NCBI RefSeq assembly: GCF_937616625.2 | Contig: NC_065577.1 | Location: forward strand, 5,559,001-5,623,000 | Reading direction: 5' to 3' | Length of the DNA: 64,000 nt | DNA from: Mercurialis annua | Lineage: Eukaryota; Streptophyta; Magnoliopsida; Malpighiales; Euphorbiaceae | Shown: positions 46,246 to 58,564 of the stretch, one piece after another | Numbering within the stretch: position 1 is the stretch's first letter | Layout of the letters: every line of letters starts with the position of its first letter | Position numbers and translations under genes: made by a program | The notes under the pieces: generated by a model | The model's input: the letters and a program-made list of their open reading frames with translations, nothing else | The model's database searches: none | Told to the model about the DNA's origin: nothing

Positions 46246-47640
46246 CAAACACCACAACTAATAATTAGTGATTATTAAACCCACCTTTATATTTTTAATT
46301 AGGCTATTGAAAATGGGCCAAGTTTCCATCAAAGGCCCATTTACTAGACAAATACCGAACAAATTTGCTTGGACTTCAGTGATAACATGCTCCTTCAACT
46401 TGTAAATAATGGAAAATTAACATATAAATTAATTTTGTGTGCAAATTAATACATAAACTTGGTGATTATGGGCAAGTTATCCCATTTTGATAATTAGCCC
46501 CCTCAATTTTACTAGTTCCTTCAATTGGCAATTGTCCCCTTAACTTATAAGTTAATTTTTCAAAATGGGCTAATTGCCCATAATTACCAAATTCGTATAT
46601 TGATCTGCCAACAAAATTAAATTATGTGTTAATTGTTCATTGCTTACAAATTAAGGGGACAAATTGCTATTTAAGTCAATTTGCTTGAGGTTAAAGAAGT
46701 AATTGCTTGAGGTTTTCTCAAGTTTCAACTAGCAATGTAGGTATTACAAAAACCATGTGATAGCTACTAGACAAATTCCGAACTAATTTGTTTGGAACAC
46801 AGCCTAATGGCAAAAACGTTTAAAATTATTGTACATTTTTATTTTCATCTTATAAATAATTTTATGAGTTTGAATCCAATATTCAGCTTTTAACTTTAAC
46901 CACATATATTGGATTATTTGTAATAAAATTAACCAACCTCACAAATTGCTTGAATGAAGTTAAGATTACAAGCTTATTATTCAAAAATGCTTCCTTACTT
47001 ACACACCCGTAATCCGCATTTATTATTGATCTAACCAAAAACCAATAAACATAAACACCATCATATTTATTTGATTTAGAAATAACGAAACAATTTCTCG
47101 GTTGATAAATTTTCATGTTTTTTGAGTTCTTCGTTGTAATAAAGGTTAATTCATATTTTCGATTCTTAGAAAACTACCAAACCATACCGACGTTCGATTC
47201 TCGATAAAACCAATAAAACCGACCAATCCGTCTCGATTCTTAGAACCCAACCACCATATTTACAAAATTGAAAACCCAAAAATAGGCATTAATCCATAAA
47301 ACACAATTTCTTGATGCCACCAATCCCAAAATGACAACACAAATCCCACGCCCGATTTCTCACATTGTCATTAGACCAATTCCTCACACACACTACCAAA
47401 CAAATCTATAACACAGCAAAACAACAAAATCACAGAATCAAAATTCCATCGTCATCATCATCACACGCACACACATTCTCAATTTTTTTATTCCTCCAAC
47501 TTTCAATTTCACACAAATTCCCAACTGGGTTACAAGTGTCACCCGCCGATTCCCAACCCCACTGCGTCAAAATCTGAACTTTCATCATCATCTTCATTTT
47601 TTTCTGATTCTATGCGAATCAAAAAGAACATTAAACGACG
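46246..47640. other. Upstream flank of the glycosyltransferase gene, with a foldback
   Basis: The strongest structure is a long imperfect foldback at 46396-46657: ACTTGTAAATAATGG, AAATTAACATATAAATTAAT, GATTATGGGCAAGTTATCCC and their complements on the far side. Short related flanks (TACTAGACAAATACCGAAC near 46343, CTACTAGACAAATTCCGAAC near 46764) lie on both sides. The remainder to 47640 is AC/TC-rich toward the gene, probably promoter and leader. Confidence 0.5.
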
Positions 47641-47690
47641 TCGTGTTAGATGTCACGTTCACTTGTAGTAGGTCAGTGACGTGATTTCAC
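47634..47690 (+). promoter_or_regulatory. Putative bZIP-type elements upstream of the glycosyltransferase
   Basis: ACGACGTCGT (47635-47644, a palindromic C-box core GACGTC) and GTGACGTGATTT (about 47677-47688, TGACGTG core) lie about 260-310 bp before the start codon. Plant bZIP factors bind such cores. Function here is inferred only from the motif. Confidence 0.3.
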
Positions 47691-47946
47691 TATGTGATTC
47701 CAATTTCTATTTCTATTTTTTTTATTTATATTTTAGTAATGGAGTTTAAATCAAATTCAAATTTTGCCCTAATTTTTGATCGATTTTGACTGTTTTTTTC
47801 GCTCAATCCTTTTGATTTCGCGAAGGATCTAAACTTTTTCATATTTCCATTGTTACCCACTTTCAAAAAAATTATTAATTTTATGGGTTTTCTCTTAATT
47901 TTTGTTATAATCTTTTGATCAGAATTTAGTTTTGTTTTAAAGTGTA

Positions 47947-50080
47947 ATGGCAAGGTATAGAGGAGACAAAGAAGATGGACCAGATAGGCATATGGGTTTA
48001 CTTAAACTGGTTCAAATTCTATCTTTTTTGGTTATTTTTGTTGCTGGTATTATTTTAGGATTAGCAGCAAGTTCTCATATAAATCAGTATTTTACTTCTC
48101 AAGCAAGGCTATTTTTTACTAACAATATAGCAGCAACTAAGATTCCTGGTGATAATTGTACAATTTTGAAGACTTGTAAGAGTGTTGATTGTTTGAGTTT
48201 GAATACTTTTCTTCATCCCAAGAATTTGACTCATAAAATGAGTGATGAGGAGCTTTTTTGGAGGGCTTCGTTGATTCCGTATAAAGATGAGTATCCGTAT
48301 AGTCGAGTGCCTAAGGTGGCTTTTATGTTTTTGACTAGAGGGCCGTTGCCTATGTTGCCGTTGTGGGAGAGGTTTTTTAGAGGTCATGAGAAGTATTTTG
48401 GTATTTATATTCATACACCGCGGGATTATGTGTTTAATGTTTCGAGAGATTCTCCATTCTATGGAAGACAAATTCCAAGTCAGGTATGTGTTTTAGCTGT
48501 GTTGTTCAGGTTGATTGTGATAATTTTGAGTAATAAACAGTATGGTTTGTTTATATGTAATGTAGTTGAAGTTGACATGTTTTCGGTGTGTTAGATATGC
48601 TATTTTCTAGATTGAATTGAATTTGGCTTACTTCATGGTTTGATTATCGGTACAGCTAGCAATATGATTGCTTTGTAGAATAATATTCCGTTATGATTTT
48701 CGTAGGAATGAATAAATTTGTGAACTACAGGAAGGGATAGATGTGGTTATCTTGTTGTTGACAAAATGAAATACAGCATGTTTCTCTTTATAAAGGTTGC
48801 TTCTGATATTTAGTTATATGCTTTGAGAACGGTGTGTACTTGCTAGCTGGAGGAAGAGATCCTTTTATGTTATATTTATGTTAAGATTTCTACGCATTTT
48901 TGAAAATCATTGATGTTTTAAGAATTGCTATCCATCATCAAGCCGAGTTCTAGTTTGTATGGAGACTCTGCAGGTCATCCGACTAGATTGAATTTGGTTC
49001 TTTGTTGAAATGAGCATTTGAATTGGATAACATACTTAAAATCTCGATATATGAATGTCTACTTGATGAGTTAATTGTGATAAGACTCAGAAGCTCGATG
49101 TAATGAAGAAATTTACAATGTCTGATACAATTTAAACTGGTTAAACAATGGGACTAGCTACATTGCCAAGTATTGTAAACTAATAAATATTTGTTAACAA
49201 TCAATATAGTTTATGAAAAATGGTCTGCTACTTTAAAAATGGTATAGTCACTCAAAGTTTTGACTTTTGATTTGAACTTTCTTAAAAAACACAATATTTT
49301 CCGGTACTCCCTGCAAAAGAGAACTTGTTGCACCTTTCAGCTTTACGTCTTTTATTAGGAAAAGATGAGCATTTGAAGTAGTGTTTCTATTATTTCATAT
49401 ATATCTTTTTTATTTTCTTTTTGTACAATCTTCTGCAGGATGTCGAATGGGGAACAGTGTCACTGGTTGATGCTGAGAAGCGCCTTCTGGCTAATGCCCT
49501 ATTAGACTTCTCCAATGAGCGATTTGTTCTCCTCTCCGAAAGCTGCATCCCAGTCTATAATTTCCCTACAGTCTACCGGTACCTTGTTCATTCTGAATAT
49601 AGTTTTGTTGACTCATATGATGATCCCACCCGTTATGGACGTGGCCGCTACAACCGTAAAATGCTTCCTGATATTAAGCTCTATCAATGGAGGAAAGGAT
49701 CTCAATGGTTCGAAATCCAACGGACTTTGGCAATTTATATGCTTTCAGACACAACATATTACTCTATCTTCAAAAAGTTTTGCCGGCCTGCCTGCTACCC
49801 CGACGAGCACTATATTCCTACTTATTTGAACATGTTTCACGGATCGCTTAATGCAAATCGTACTGTGACTTGGGTGGATTGGTCGATAGGGGGCCCGCAT
49901 CCAGCAACATATATGGATATTAATGTTACAGAAAGCTTCATTCAAAATATTAGAAATAACAGAACACTATGCTCTTATAATTCTGAGTTGACATCGATTT
50001 GTTACCTTTTCGCTCGGAAGTTTCATCCAAGCGCGCTGGAGCCCTTGTTGAACCTCACATCGACGGTAATGGAATTTTGA
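47947..50080 (+). CDS. Core-2/I-branching beta-1,6-N-acetylglucosaminyltransferase-like (BC10 family, DUF266)
   Basis: Two exons, 47947-48483 and 49439-50080, joined in phase 0 at ...PSQ|DVEWG, with donor CAG|GTATGT and acceptor TTCTGCAG. The joined protein is 392 residues, normal for this plant family. A short basic cytosolic tail (RYRGDKEDGPDRH) is followed by a signal anchor at about residues 17-41 (LLKLVQILSFLVIFVAGIIL), giving a type II Golgi protein. The catalytic part has the family landmarks PKVAFMFLTRGPLP, LWERFF, IPSQ, LLANALLDFSNERFVLLSES, YGRGRYN, QWRKGSQWF, DEHYIPTYL, WVDWSIGGPHPATY and CYLFARKFHPSALEPLL. Several N-glycosylation sequons (NLT, NVS, NRT, NVT) lie on the lumenal side. 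Rice BC10 affects cell-wall strength; the donor and acceptor for this member are not known. No damage seen. Confidence 0.93.
48484..49438 (+). other. Intron of the glycosyltransferase gene (955 bp)
   Basis: Starts GTATGTG and ends TTCTTTTTGTACAATCTTCTGCAG. The open frame running past 48483 to 48594 is intron read-through. No insertion recognised inside. Confidence 0.9.
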
Positions 50081-50765
50081 TCTTCATTTTGCTGGGGCTG
50101 CTGTGAAATTTCTATAAGAAATTTTTGTTTGGGAACATTGTACAGCTAGTTTTCATAGGCCATCATTGAGATTCTTGACCTCTTAGGGAATTTGCTATTT
50201 TGTCAAACAAATTTTGAGTATTGGCAAAGATTTTGGAAGAGAAGGGAGAAGCAGAAAGTTTCAGAAATCATTTTTTGATGTCTTCATTTTGTATTTAGTT
50301 TAAGAACTTTTTTGCAGATGCATAGTTTTCTGCTGCTTATGATTCTCTGAATCATTTTTAAAAAATATTAAAATAGAAATCAATTCTTTTATCTATTTGT
50401 CTAAAATATTTACTTATTCCTTCATTGTGTTTTATGTCTTTTATATTGTAAATTTATTTCTGAATTTGAAGGCAAATGTTGTTGTAGACTATATTATTAT
50501 AACATTCTTAAAAAATATCTATTTAATAGGTAGTCTCTTTAGTTTGGGATAACTGCAAAACTACCCCAAAAAAATCACTTAATTTTCAAAATATGTGTCA
50601 AAAATAATCAATTTTACCTAAAATTAAAAACTTTACAAATTTTACGTACTTTTTTACTATAAAAAAATACGTTTGTGATATATATTTTGATAGATTATCA
50701 ATACATCTCTTGATATAGTACGTAAAAAATAAAAACCTATTGCATATTATTATTTTCATAATCTA
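50081..50765. other. 3' flank of the glycosyltransferase gene
   Basis: T-rich 3' untranslated-type sequence to about 50480, then AT-rich spacer. No further gene seen. Confidence 0.5.
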
Positions 50766-51287
50766 TCTATACTATATATAAAAGCACGGATGGGGGGAAG
50801 GCACATTTAAGTTAATGTCCTTTTCATTATAAATTTAATTATTAATTAAAAACTATTAAGATAATTATTAGAGTTAGAGTACTAACTAAAATAGAATACT
50901 ATGTTAAGATAAGTTAGAAACCTAACAAAAATAAACTACTGTGTTAAGATAATAATCTAGTAGGTTTTCGAACCTTCTCTTTAAAATTCAAAGTGTATGT
51001 TCCCGCCCGAATTTCAGCAATCACTTTCTAATTAAAATATACTATTTTGACTATCTAAAAAAAATATTCTAATTATTTTTAAATCATATAGAATTCAAAA
51101 TAAGACAAACTATCCCGATAAATTATTATTTTAATTATTATTTTATATTTTTATTAAAATATAATATAATTATAAAATTTGGGTATTAATTCAAAATAAC
51201 AAGATAAACTATTACAAATTAACTACTATTTTAAATTATGTTTGATAATTTGACAAGCCACGTGTGAAACACGTAAAACAAAACTAG
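50766..51287 (+). mobile_element. Non-autonomous Helitron (522 bp)
   Basis: The 5' end TCTATACTATATATAAAAGC starts with TC. The 3' end is CTAG, preceded by the hairpin ACGTGT-GAA-ACACGT about 12 bp upstream. The element lies exactly between A (50765) and T (51288), as expected for Helitron insertion into AT without target duplication. The interior is AT-rich and non-coding. Confidence 0.88.
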
Positions 51288-52507
51288 TATTTATAAAATA
51301 CTTAAAAACTTCATTTTTTTCCATAAAATTTGAAGATTTTTTATTTGTTATATATAAACTTAAATTTCGAAACTATTTTAATGATATATTTCAGTAATTG
51401 TCATAAATATATATTAAATCTGGTATATATAAATTTGTAACTTTAAATATTTATAAATATGCCTGATATTTATATTATTAACACACTCTTTCCATGTTTC
51501 GTGTCTTTTGTTTTGTTTTATGTTTTAAATGTCATTTGACCATACCCATTTTATGTCTTTTCTGTGTCCGTGCTGCCTAGTTTTTGGCGTGATTTTATAT
51601 CATTATATTTGCTATTTTGGCGTGATTTTATATCACTACTTTGACATTATTCTTTTACATGAAGTTACCATTTTTAACACTTATATTCTTTAAAAAAAAC
51701 ATTATTCTTTTACATGGAATGCATCTATTCAAAATTTATACTATCTCAATATTTAGAACTAAAATAACGATAAATTAATATTTTATGCTATTCTATAGTT
51801 ATTTTATAAAAATGGCTATTATAACTATTATTTTATGTTTTACTAAAACACATATCACTTATACATAATTATTTAATAGTACATTAAGTCATCAATAAGC
51901 ACTAAATAAAAAAAAAGACTTTATGGCAACATTTTACTTAAACATTTTACTTAAATATATTTCATTTTGGAATGACTCAGTCGTACTTGTTGAGGAGTCA
52001 TTCATATTCATCATTGTATTGATCATATTGATATAATGAAGACTAGCCTTTGATAAAAAAAAAATTGGATATTAAATGTAATTTTATTTTAAAATACATA
52101 TTTTTATAATTTTGTTCCATTTTTTGTATCCCCCCCCCCTTTATTTTTAATTTTATATTCAAATCCACATAAAATTTGAAAAATCTAACTACTTTTCGCT
52201 GCAGTTATAATCATTCTTTTGGTACAGATAACAAAGTTAGATGCTAATGGAGATATAACTCCATTATAATATATGTAAGGAAGTACAAAAATAAAACCTC
52301 ATACTTAATAAGAAAAACACCCTAGACATTACTTTTTATATTTATTTTTGGGACAATTTTTTTGTTTGAGATTTTGTTTTGGGGACAATTATACCCCACA
52401 TTAATTTAGACATATAACCATTATAATTTTAATAAAACCTCATATTATTTTTATACACATTTATATATACAAAATTTGCCATCATCAAAAAATATGAACA
52501 TGAGACT
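51288..52507. other. AT-rich spacer
   Basis: No gene recognised. A short duplication of TTTTGGCGTGATTTTATATC occurs at about 51583 and 51614. A run of ten C lies near 52130-52139. Confidence 0.5.
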
Positions 52508-53260
52508 GTCCCGCTGCACCTTAAGAGAAGTGACTGGCAACAGTTGTGGCCGTTATAAATCAAAATTTTCTTATGGAAACATTTCATAAAGGAATCCTAG
52601 TCGCAGAAGCTCTCATCCTCCGCCTCAAGAATGAGTTGGTTTGTTCTCATTGTCAAAAGCAGGAATCTCTCCACCATCTCTTCTTCCGATGTTGGTTTGC
52701 TAGGAGAGTGTGGTTCGTTTCTGAATTACAACTAAACTCTAATTTGATCCTAGACCAGCCTATGGCCGCCATTTCCAAGTATACTTTCAATTTCTTACGG
52801 GACGGTAATCACCCTTTGGTCAATTTGGAAAGCGAAGAATTAAGGAATCTCCTTGGTCTATTGAAGAAACGGTCTTGTATAGACTGCATTTTTATTTCCT
52901 ATAATGGAGGGATCAACTCCTCGCTTAAATCGGGATCACTAGCGGGCATTGCTAAGGCTAGTGATGGAATGGTGTTGGGAAAATTTGCAAATACCGTTAG
53001 AGAAATTTGGGATCCTGGGATAGCTAAACATTTGGCCCTTCGAGAAGCAATATGTTGGGCCAGGAGGAAGGGATGGAGAAAGATGATTTTTGAAGGAGAT
53101 GCCATTCTGATCTCCAATTCCGTCAATTCAGACACTTGTCGGTTGACAGCAGCTTAAGGTCTCTACCAGGATATATAGCTAACCTTAATCTCCTTTGATC
53201 GTTGCCTAATCCAATGGATTATACAGGGAAACAAATAAAGACGCTCATTATTTTGTTCAG
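52508..53260 (+). pseudogene. LINE 3' fragment (zf-RVT plus RNase H)
   Basis: The upstream residues WQQLWPL...IKIFLWKHFIKGILVAE match the segment before zf-RVT but contain a stop. In the open frame 52546-53157, LVCSHCQKQESLHHLFFRCW with FARRVW is a complete zf-RVT element (CxxC...H...C). It is followed by an RVT_3-type RNase H: YNGGINSSLKSGSLAGIAK, LALREAICWARRKGWRKMIF and EGDAILISNSVNS, then a stop at 53155 inside the domain and further remnants to about 53260 (LTLISFDRCLIQWI). A truncated copy, unrelated in detail to the LINE at 41-44 kb. Confidence 0.8.
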
Positions 53261-54678
53261 TTAGAAAAAACAAAGTTTCGCCATTATAGTGTTCTATCTT
53301 CTTAGCTTTCATGGTGTCTTTCTTTGTAAGTAATCCGGGGGGATCACATCATACAACTGATTACATACAACAAAACAAAACTTCAACTAAAACAGTTGAA
53401 AGCTTCTCACTATCAAAACTTTGAAGAACTCGACATAAATTTAACATTTATTTGTAACATACTGAATGCAATAACAAAGAACAAATCCAACGCCTACTGC
53501 CGAAACAGATGAAAAAATTACAGCATTAAGATTGCATTATAAACTACCCATTAGCTGGTCAGCTGATACATCAGATGGTTGTTCCATCAGTTTATGCTTA
53601 TCACTAACACGAGCAACGTTCTAAAATAATAAATACCGATACTTGGAATTTCAATGTGACCATTTCGCTCATTCCATCTGAACTTTGAATAATAGTATAA
53701 AAACCAATCACAAAAATAATAATTATGAATATTAAAAAACCGAACTCTACATTCTAACCAATATTAACTAGCAAAAGACCAAAGAAGAGAGTACGTGATA
53801 TACATCTCTGTGGTCACACAAAAAGCATCTATTTAACAACATCAAGACCTCGTTGCACCAACTTTGATCATGTGGGCAAGCAATCCCGACTAGCACGCCA
53901 TAGAATATCATCAACTCCATAAATAGACAAAACTCTATAGCCTGATTTAACCATATATCCACCATTAAAGTACTAACTCGCATTTAGTCTTATAAATAAA
54001 CCACGCATAATCAATTTAAGTAAATTACACTGAAATTCATAATCAAACTAATTTAAATAGAGCAGAGCGACTAACTAGCATCATAGATCAAACCTCGAGA
54101 GGCTTGTAAGAATTACCAAAAACATCTGGATCTTATCATAATTTCATTTACCACTATAATCATCAATAGTTGATTCAATACTCAAATACAAAAACGTAAC
54201 AGTTCTTATTCTTACATTGAATGAAGCTTACAGCTTCAAGTTACTACTATAATAAATTACCTACTTCTTGTTTCAACAATCCTATGCTTCATTCTTCCAG
54301 CAAGAGATAACAATGGTTCCACTGTAAAAACAACAAAATGTCAAGCAATTGCTAACACACAGGAGAGCCTTGGTATCCCGTTAAATAAATTCAAACTGAC
54401 TTCTGCAGTAATTTTATGTATAAATAAGGACATTATGGCTGTCAAAGTACAAAACGATTATATTATTGTATATTCTTATAGAGTCGTGCAAAAAATATGT
54501 GGAAGAGTTGCTCCATGTTTATCAGAATCCTAAATATTACCTCATTTCCGTACTTTAATGAATTGAGATAAATCAAGACACAGTACACATATAGTAAAAA
54601 GATTTAAGCAGTTTGGGTGCTCAATTCAAAAAATGAGCTCAGAGGAGAACATCTAATAATTTACTTGAAATGAAAGAA
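53261..54678. other. Downstream region of the GRP23-like gene; possible 3' UTR exon
   Basis: AT-rich, no coding gene supported. On the minus strand 54321-54261 is bounded by TTTTTACAG and AG|GTAATT and could be a non-coding exon of the GRP23-like transcript, whose stop lies upstream at 54679-54681. Confidence 0.3.
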
Positions 54679-57600
54679 TCAAACTGCTGCCTGCCGGGCT
54701 TGCCATTCAATAGGTTCTGGTGAACTTTGTCCTGCCATTTCTTGGGGTCCATTTGGTTGTTGTCCCACCATGGAATCAAACTACATCATACATGAAAGAG
54801 TGAAAGTCGGGAACTGATAGCAATTCAATAATCATTATGTTTACAATTACAAATAATCATAGTCTAAAAGTCATGAACAAAAAGATAATTTACAATTTAA
54901 TCGACAATGTCTCCCAACCCATGAATACAGAAACAGAAAAAGTAAATTAAAATTTAAAATTTGAAGAAAACTTGCATGCAAATTTTTATCCAATGAATTA
55001 TAACACCTCAAAGCATCCAAATTTTTCCCATTTGCAACATAAAACATTCCTCTATAAACTGTTAAGGAACCTTAACAGGTGATCAACAATGTATACCAGT
55101 TTAAATCACTTCTGCGATGTATATAGAGTACTCCAAAGACTTAAAGATATCCCTAAACAAAATAGGTTATAGAAAGAACATGAAATGGAAGATAAGTGCA
55201 AAAATTGACAAGTAAACTAACATGTTACCTTCAATAGCTATAGCCATCTTGAATAAGTTATTATATGTGAACATACTTATATCTCATAAGAGTGCCCACT
55301 TAAAGAATTTGCATAGTATATAGCCATAAACATGACAGAATAAAACTATATCTAGAATGCTCTAACAAAAGCTCTCTCTTTGAGCACTTCGATTGACCAC
55401 AATGCAGGAGAATGGGAGTATGAAGAATGGCAAATAATGTTTGTGTTTAAAGAAATAAGCAGCAGGTTACACACTTCGAAAAGAAGAATGAGGCTTATAA
55501 ACTGCAAAACATTCTTACAAATGAGGTAGGACTCCTACTACCGAATAGGTATCTCATTTTTTAAAGATAAATTACTCTAAGACGACTTCTTCAGATCATA
55601 GCTGTTTAAGGATTTTTTAGAAATGAAAGGTCTGAAATTTGCTAAGTTTAAGATGGTACCTGTCCCGACATTTGACGAGATTCATTTGGCTGATGTCTGA
55701 CCATATTTGTAATTCCAGAGGCCTGTTCAATTCTCATTTGAGAACCTGGGGATGGTTGCTGTCCTCCAATTTGAGAGGACCATAAAGGCGGTTGTCCTTC
55801 AGCACGAGAAGACCATGTAGACTGCTGTCCTCCCATTTCAGAGGACCATGATGAATGTTGTCCTTCCATTTCAGAGGACCATGATGAATGTTGTCCTGCA
55901 CCTTGCGAGTACATTGGTGGCTGCTGTCCTATCTGAAAGGAATGTGATGGCTGTTGACCTACTTGAGAAGACCATGATGGTTGCTGCCCTGCAGGTTGAT
56001 GAGACCTTGATGACTCTTGTCCTATAGGATGGGACCAAGATGGATGTTGTCTTGCGGTATTAATAGGTCCTGATTGCTGCTGCCCAGAAAATTGAGACGA
56101 TCTTGATGTCATTGGTTCTGTCATCTGCTGCTGACCTACTTGAGATGACCATGATGATTGCTGCCCTGCATATTGATGAGACCCTGTTGACTGTTGTCCT
56201 GTAGGAGAGGACCACCATGAATGTTGTTCTGCAGCACTGTGACTATGAGATCCTAACAGCTGCTTCTCAGCTATTTGAGATGATCCTGATGGTGTTGGTC
56301 CTGCCACCTGCTGTAGACCTATTTGGGAAGACCATGATGATTGCTGCCCAGCAAATTGATGAGGCCCCGATGATTGCTGCCCAGCAGATTGATGAGGCCC
56401 CGATGATTGCTGCCCTCCAGATTGATGAGGCCCTGATGATTGCAGCCCTGCAGATTGATGAGGCCCCGATGATTGCTGCCCTGCAGATTGATGAGGGCTC
56501 GATGACTGTTGCCTAATTGGAGAAAACCACGAAGACTGTTGACCTGCATGATTATAGGAACCTAATGGTTGCTGTCCAACAATTTGAGGTGACCCTGATG
56601 GCACCGGTCCTGCCATCTGCTGGTTACCAAATGGCTGCTGTTCAGGATATGAAGGTGATTGCTCTCTTGCCATTTGAGGAGGCCCCCATGGCATTTGAGG
56701 CTGTCTTTGAACTCTAGGGGGGGGTGATGTGTTTCTCCACCTATTTTCATCAAAAACTCTCTCAATATCTTGACTCTTTCCAATACTTGTAAAAGCCTCA
56801 GTTACAACTTTCTTTAGTGAAGGAGGAACCACAACACGATATTTCATCATTTGCTCCAACATATCACTGCCCGTATCAAAAGCACCTGCATCACAAAGAC
56901 CTCTGACCACGACATCATAGACAGAAGGGTCTGGTTTTGGGTCTCTCTCTCCCATTTTCGTCAATAATTGGGCACACTCCACTGCCTTTCCATTCTTAAT
57001 CAACTCACCAAATACCTTTGTCGCATAACTTGCTACCACCCACAAATTTTCATGAACCATTTTATTTAACAGCCTTAAAGCATCATCAATCCTCTCTACC
57101 TTCAGATAAGCATCGATCAATGATCTATAACACGTAACATCTGGAGACAAGGACTTTGAACAAAGCTCTGTAAAAAAGTTCTCTGCTTCTGATAGCATCT
57201 CATTCTCACAAAACCTTACAATTATATTATTATAGCCAGCAACATCCATTTGAAAAGGCTTTGACCCAGCCTTTGTCCCTACCTTCCTGAATGTACTAAT
57301 TACCTCATCAAACTTCCCTTCCTTAAAACAATGGTTCACCATAATACTAATAGTCTCTGAATTCACACCTTGATTGGTTGGTGGCGTATGATTATCTAAC
57401 AAAAGCTCAAACATAGCATCTGCTGCCTCCTTCTTTCCATACTTCAGCAAAACCTCCAAAAGGGCATTTCCAGTTGGAGGTGGAATCTTCAATTTTCTAT
57501 CTAAATACGACTTATAATTGTCCATAGCCTCCTTATCCTTCCCTTGCTTAAACCACCAATCCATATAGGAAGCATTAATCGTACCATCATACCATAAACA

Positions 57601-58437
57601 CCTATCAGTCAATTCAGTGAAAAACTCATTCGCCTTCTCTAAATTCCCCAGTTCCAAAAATGCCTTGATCAAATTGTTATACACTAAAGAATCCGCACCA
57701 TGGCCTTTATTCAACATTTCCCTCAACAAATCAACTGCATCCTCAACTCTACCAACATCAATCAACCCCTTAGTCAAATGCCTATAAGTAACGGGCGAAG
57801 GACTAAACGGAGCATTTGCAATTATATGTCTATAAATCTCCATACCCGTATCAACTCTACCCTCATCGCAGTGTGCATTAATCAAATTATTATACGAAAC
57901 AACATTTGGAACAATATTATGCTGCTCAAAGAAAAACTTAAACAAAGTAATAGCATCATTATACCGTTTAGCTCTATACATAGCAGCAATTATAGCATTA
58001 CAAGTGAAAACAGTAGGCCGAGTTCTAGAATATACCGCATTTCGAGCTAATAAAGACGCGTTATCGAGATCAAAAGCTCGAATCAGTGACTGGACGCGGT
58101 TATGCAGATTGAGCCGCGGGCCAACCAATGCATTGGTAGAATCTGGCAATCGTGGCGCGTTTGGATCACGTTGAGGAGGGTTAGGGTTCCGTTGAAGAGC
58201 GTGGAGCGGAGGTTCAATTCGGAGACGGCGTTTGCGTCTTCGGCGTTCTGCGGCGGCTTCTTCGGCGGAGGAGAAGGCGTAGGTGCGAGAAAAGGGCGGG
58301 GAAATGAAGTTAGAATTGGAGTTTAGGTTTGGGGTTTGTGCGGTGGTGGGCGAGAGAGTGAGGTAGTGGAGGGTACGGAGGAGGGGTTGATAGGTGGTGG
58401 TGGTAGTGGTGCGGCGGAGGAGGCGGTGGATGGACAT
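54679..58437 (-). CDS. GRP23: GRP23-like pentatricopeptide repeat protein with Gln-rich C-terminus
   Basis: Minus strand, two coding exons: 58437-55660 (926 codons) and 54780-54679 (33 residues and stop), about 959 residues in all. The ORF alone would end at 55648, but the sequence before its stop has a donor (ACAG|GTACC). A minus-strand acceptor GATGTAG precedes an in-frame exon whose residues (MVGQQPNGPQEMAGQSS) continue the same repeat style and end in WQARQAAV. The N-terminus is basic and Ser/Thr-rich, like an organelle-targeting peptide, followed by an Arg-rich stretch (AERRRRKRRLR) that could act as a nuclear signal. About 11 PPR motifs span residues 141-545 (for example VVSYNNLINAHCDEGRVDTG, LVYNNLIKAFLELGNLEKA). 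The C-terminal third is Gln/Ser/Trp-rich. This matches Arabidopsis GRP23 (At1g10270), needed for embryo development and linked to RNA polymerase II binding and organelle RNA editing. No DYW or E domain is present. Confidence 0.82.
54781..55659 (-). other. Predicted last intron of the GRP23-like gene
   Basis: Minus-strand donor GT at 55659-55658 after ACAG, acceptor AG at 54782-54781 after TGTATGATGT. The phase is 0 on both sides. The region has stops in all frames and normal intron composition. Inferred from frame and repeat continuity. Confidence 0.65.
56330..56520 (-). repeat. 33-bp coding tandem repeat in the GRP23-like gene
   Basis: Five to six tandem copies of a 33-nt unit encoding SSGPHQSAGQQ, the most regular part of the Gln-rich tail (55670-56700). 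Looser units of SWSSQxGQQ type surround it. The 11-residue periodicity and near-identical third bases indicate recent expansion. Confidence 0.9.
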
Positions 58438-58564
58438 TTTCAGCGGTGGACGGAGTTAATCAAAGAGAGTCTTAAACCCTAGAGTAGGATTTAACGAAGT
58501 GGAGTAACAAGCTTGTTTGTTTTAATCTTATTTTTTCCAGCCAAAGGCTAACTTTACATCCTTC
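58438..58564 (-). promoter_or_regulatory. Promoter/leader of the GRP23-like gene
   Basis: Only about 127 bp separate the start codon from a MITE at 58565-59200, so the element probably sits within or just upstream of the promoter. No clear TATA box seen. Confidence 0.4.

Noticed and set aside
48484..48594. Extension of the first glycosyltransferase exon to a stop at 48594
   Set aside because: A GTATGT donor at 48484 and an in-phase second exon starting DVEWG, which continues the conserved IPSQ-(V/D)VEWG motif, show this is intron read-through.
55648..55659. Stop codon at 55648 as the end of the GRP23-like protein
   Set aside because: A donor directly upstream joins in phase to an exon continuing the repeat; the short VPS tail is likely intron sequence.
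56217..56717. Plus-strand frames opposite the Gln-rich region (AALQIDEAPMI repeats)
   Set aside because: Antisense shadows of the 33-bp coding repeat.
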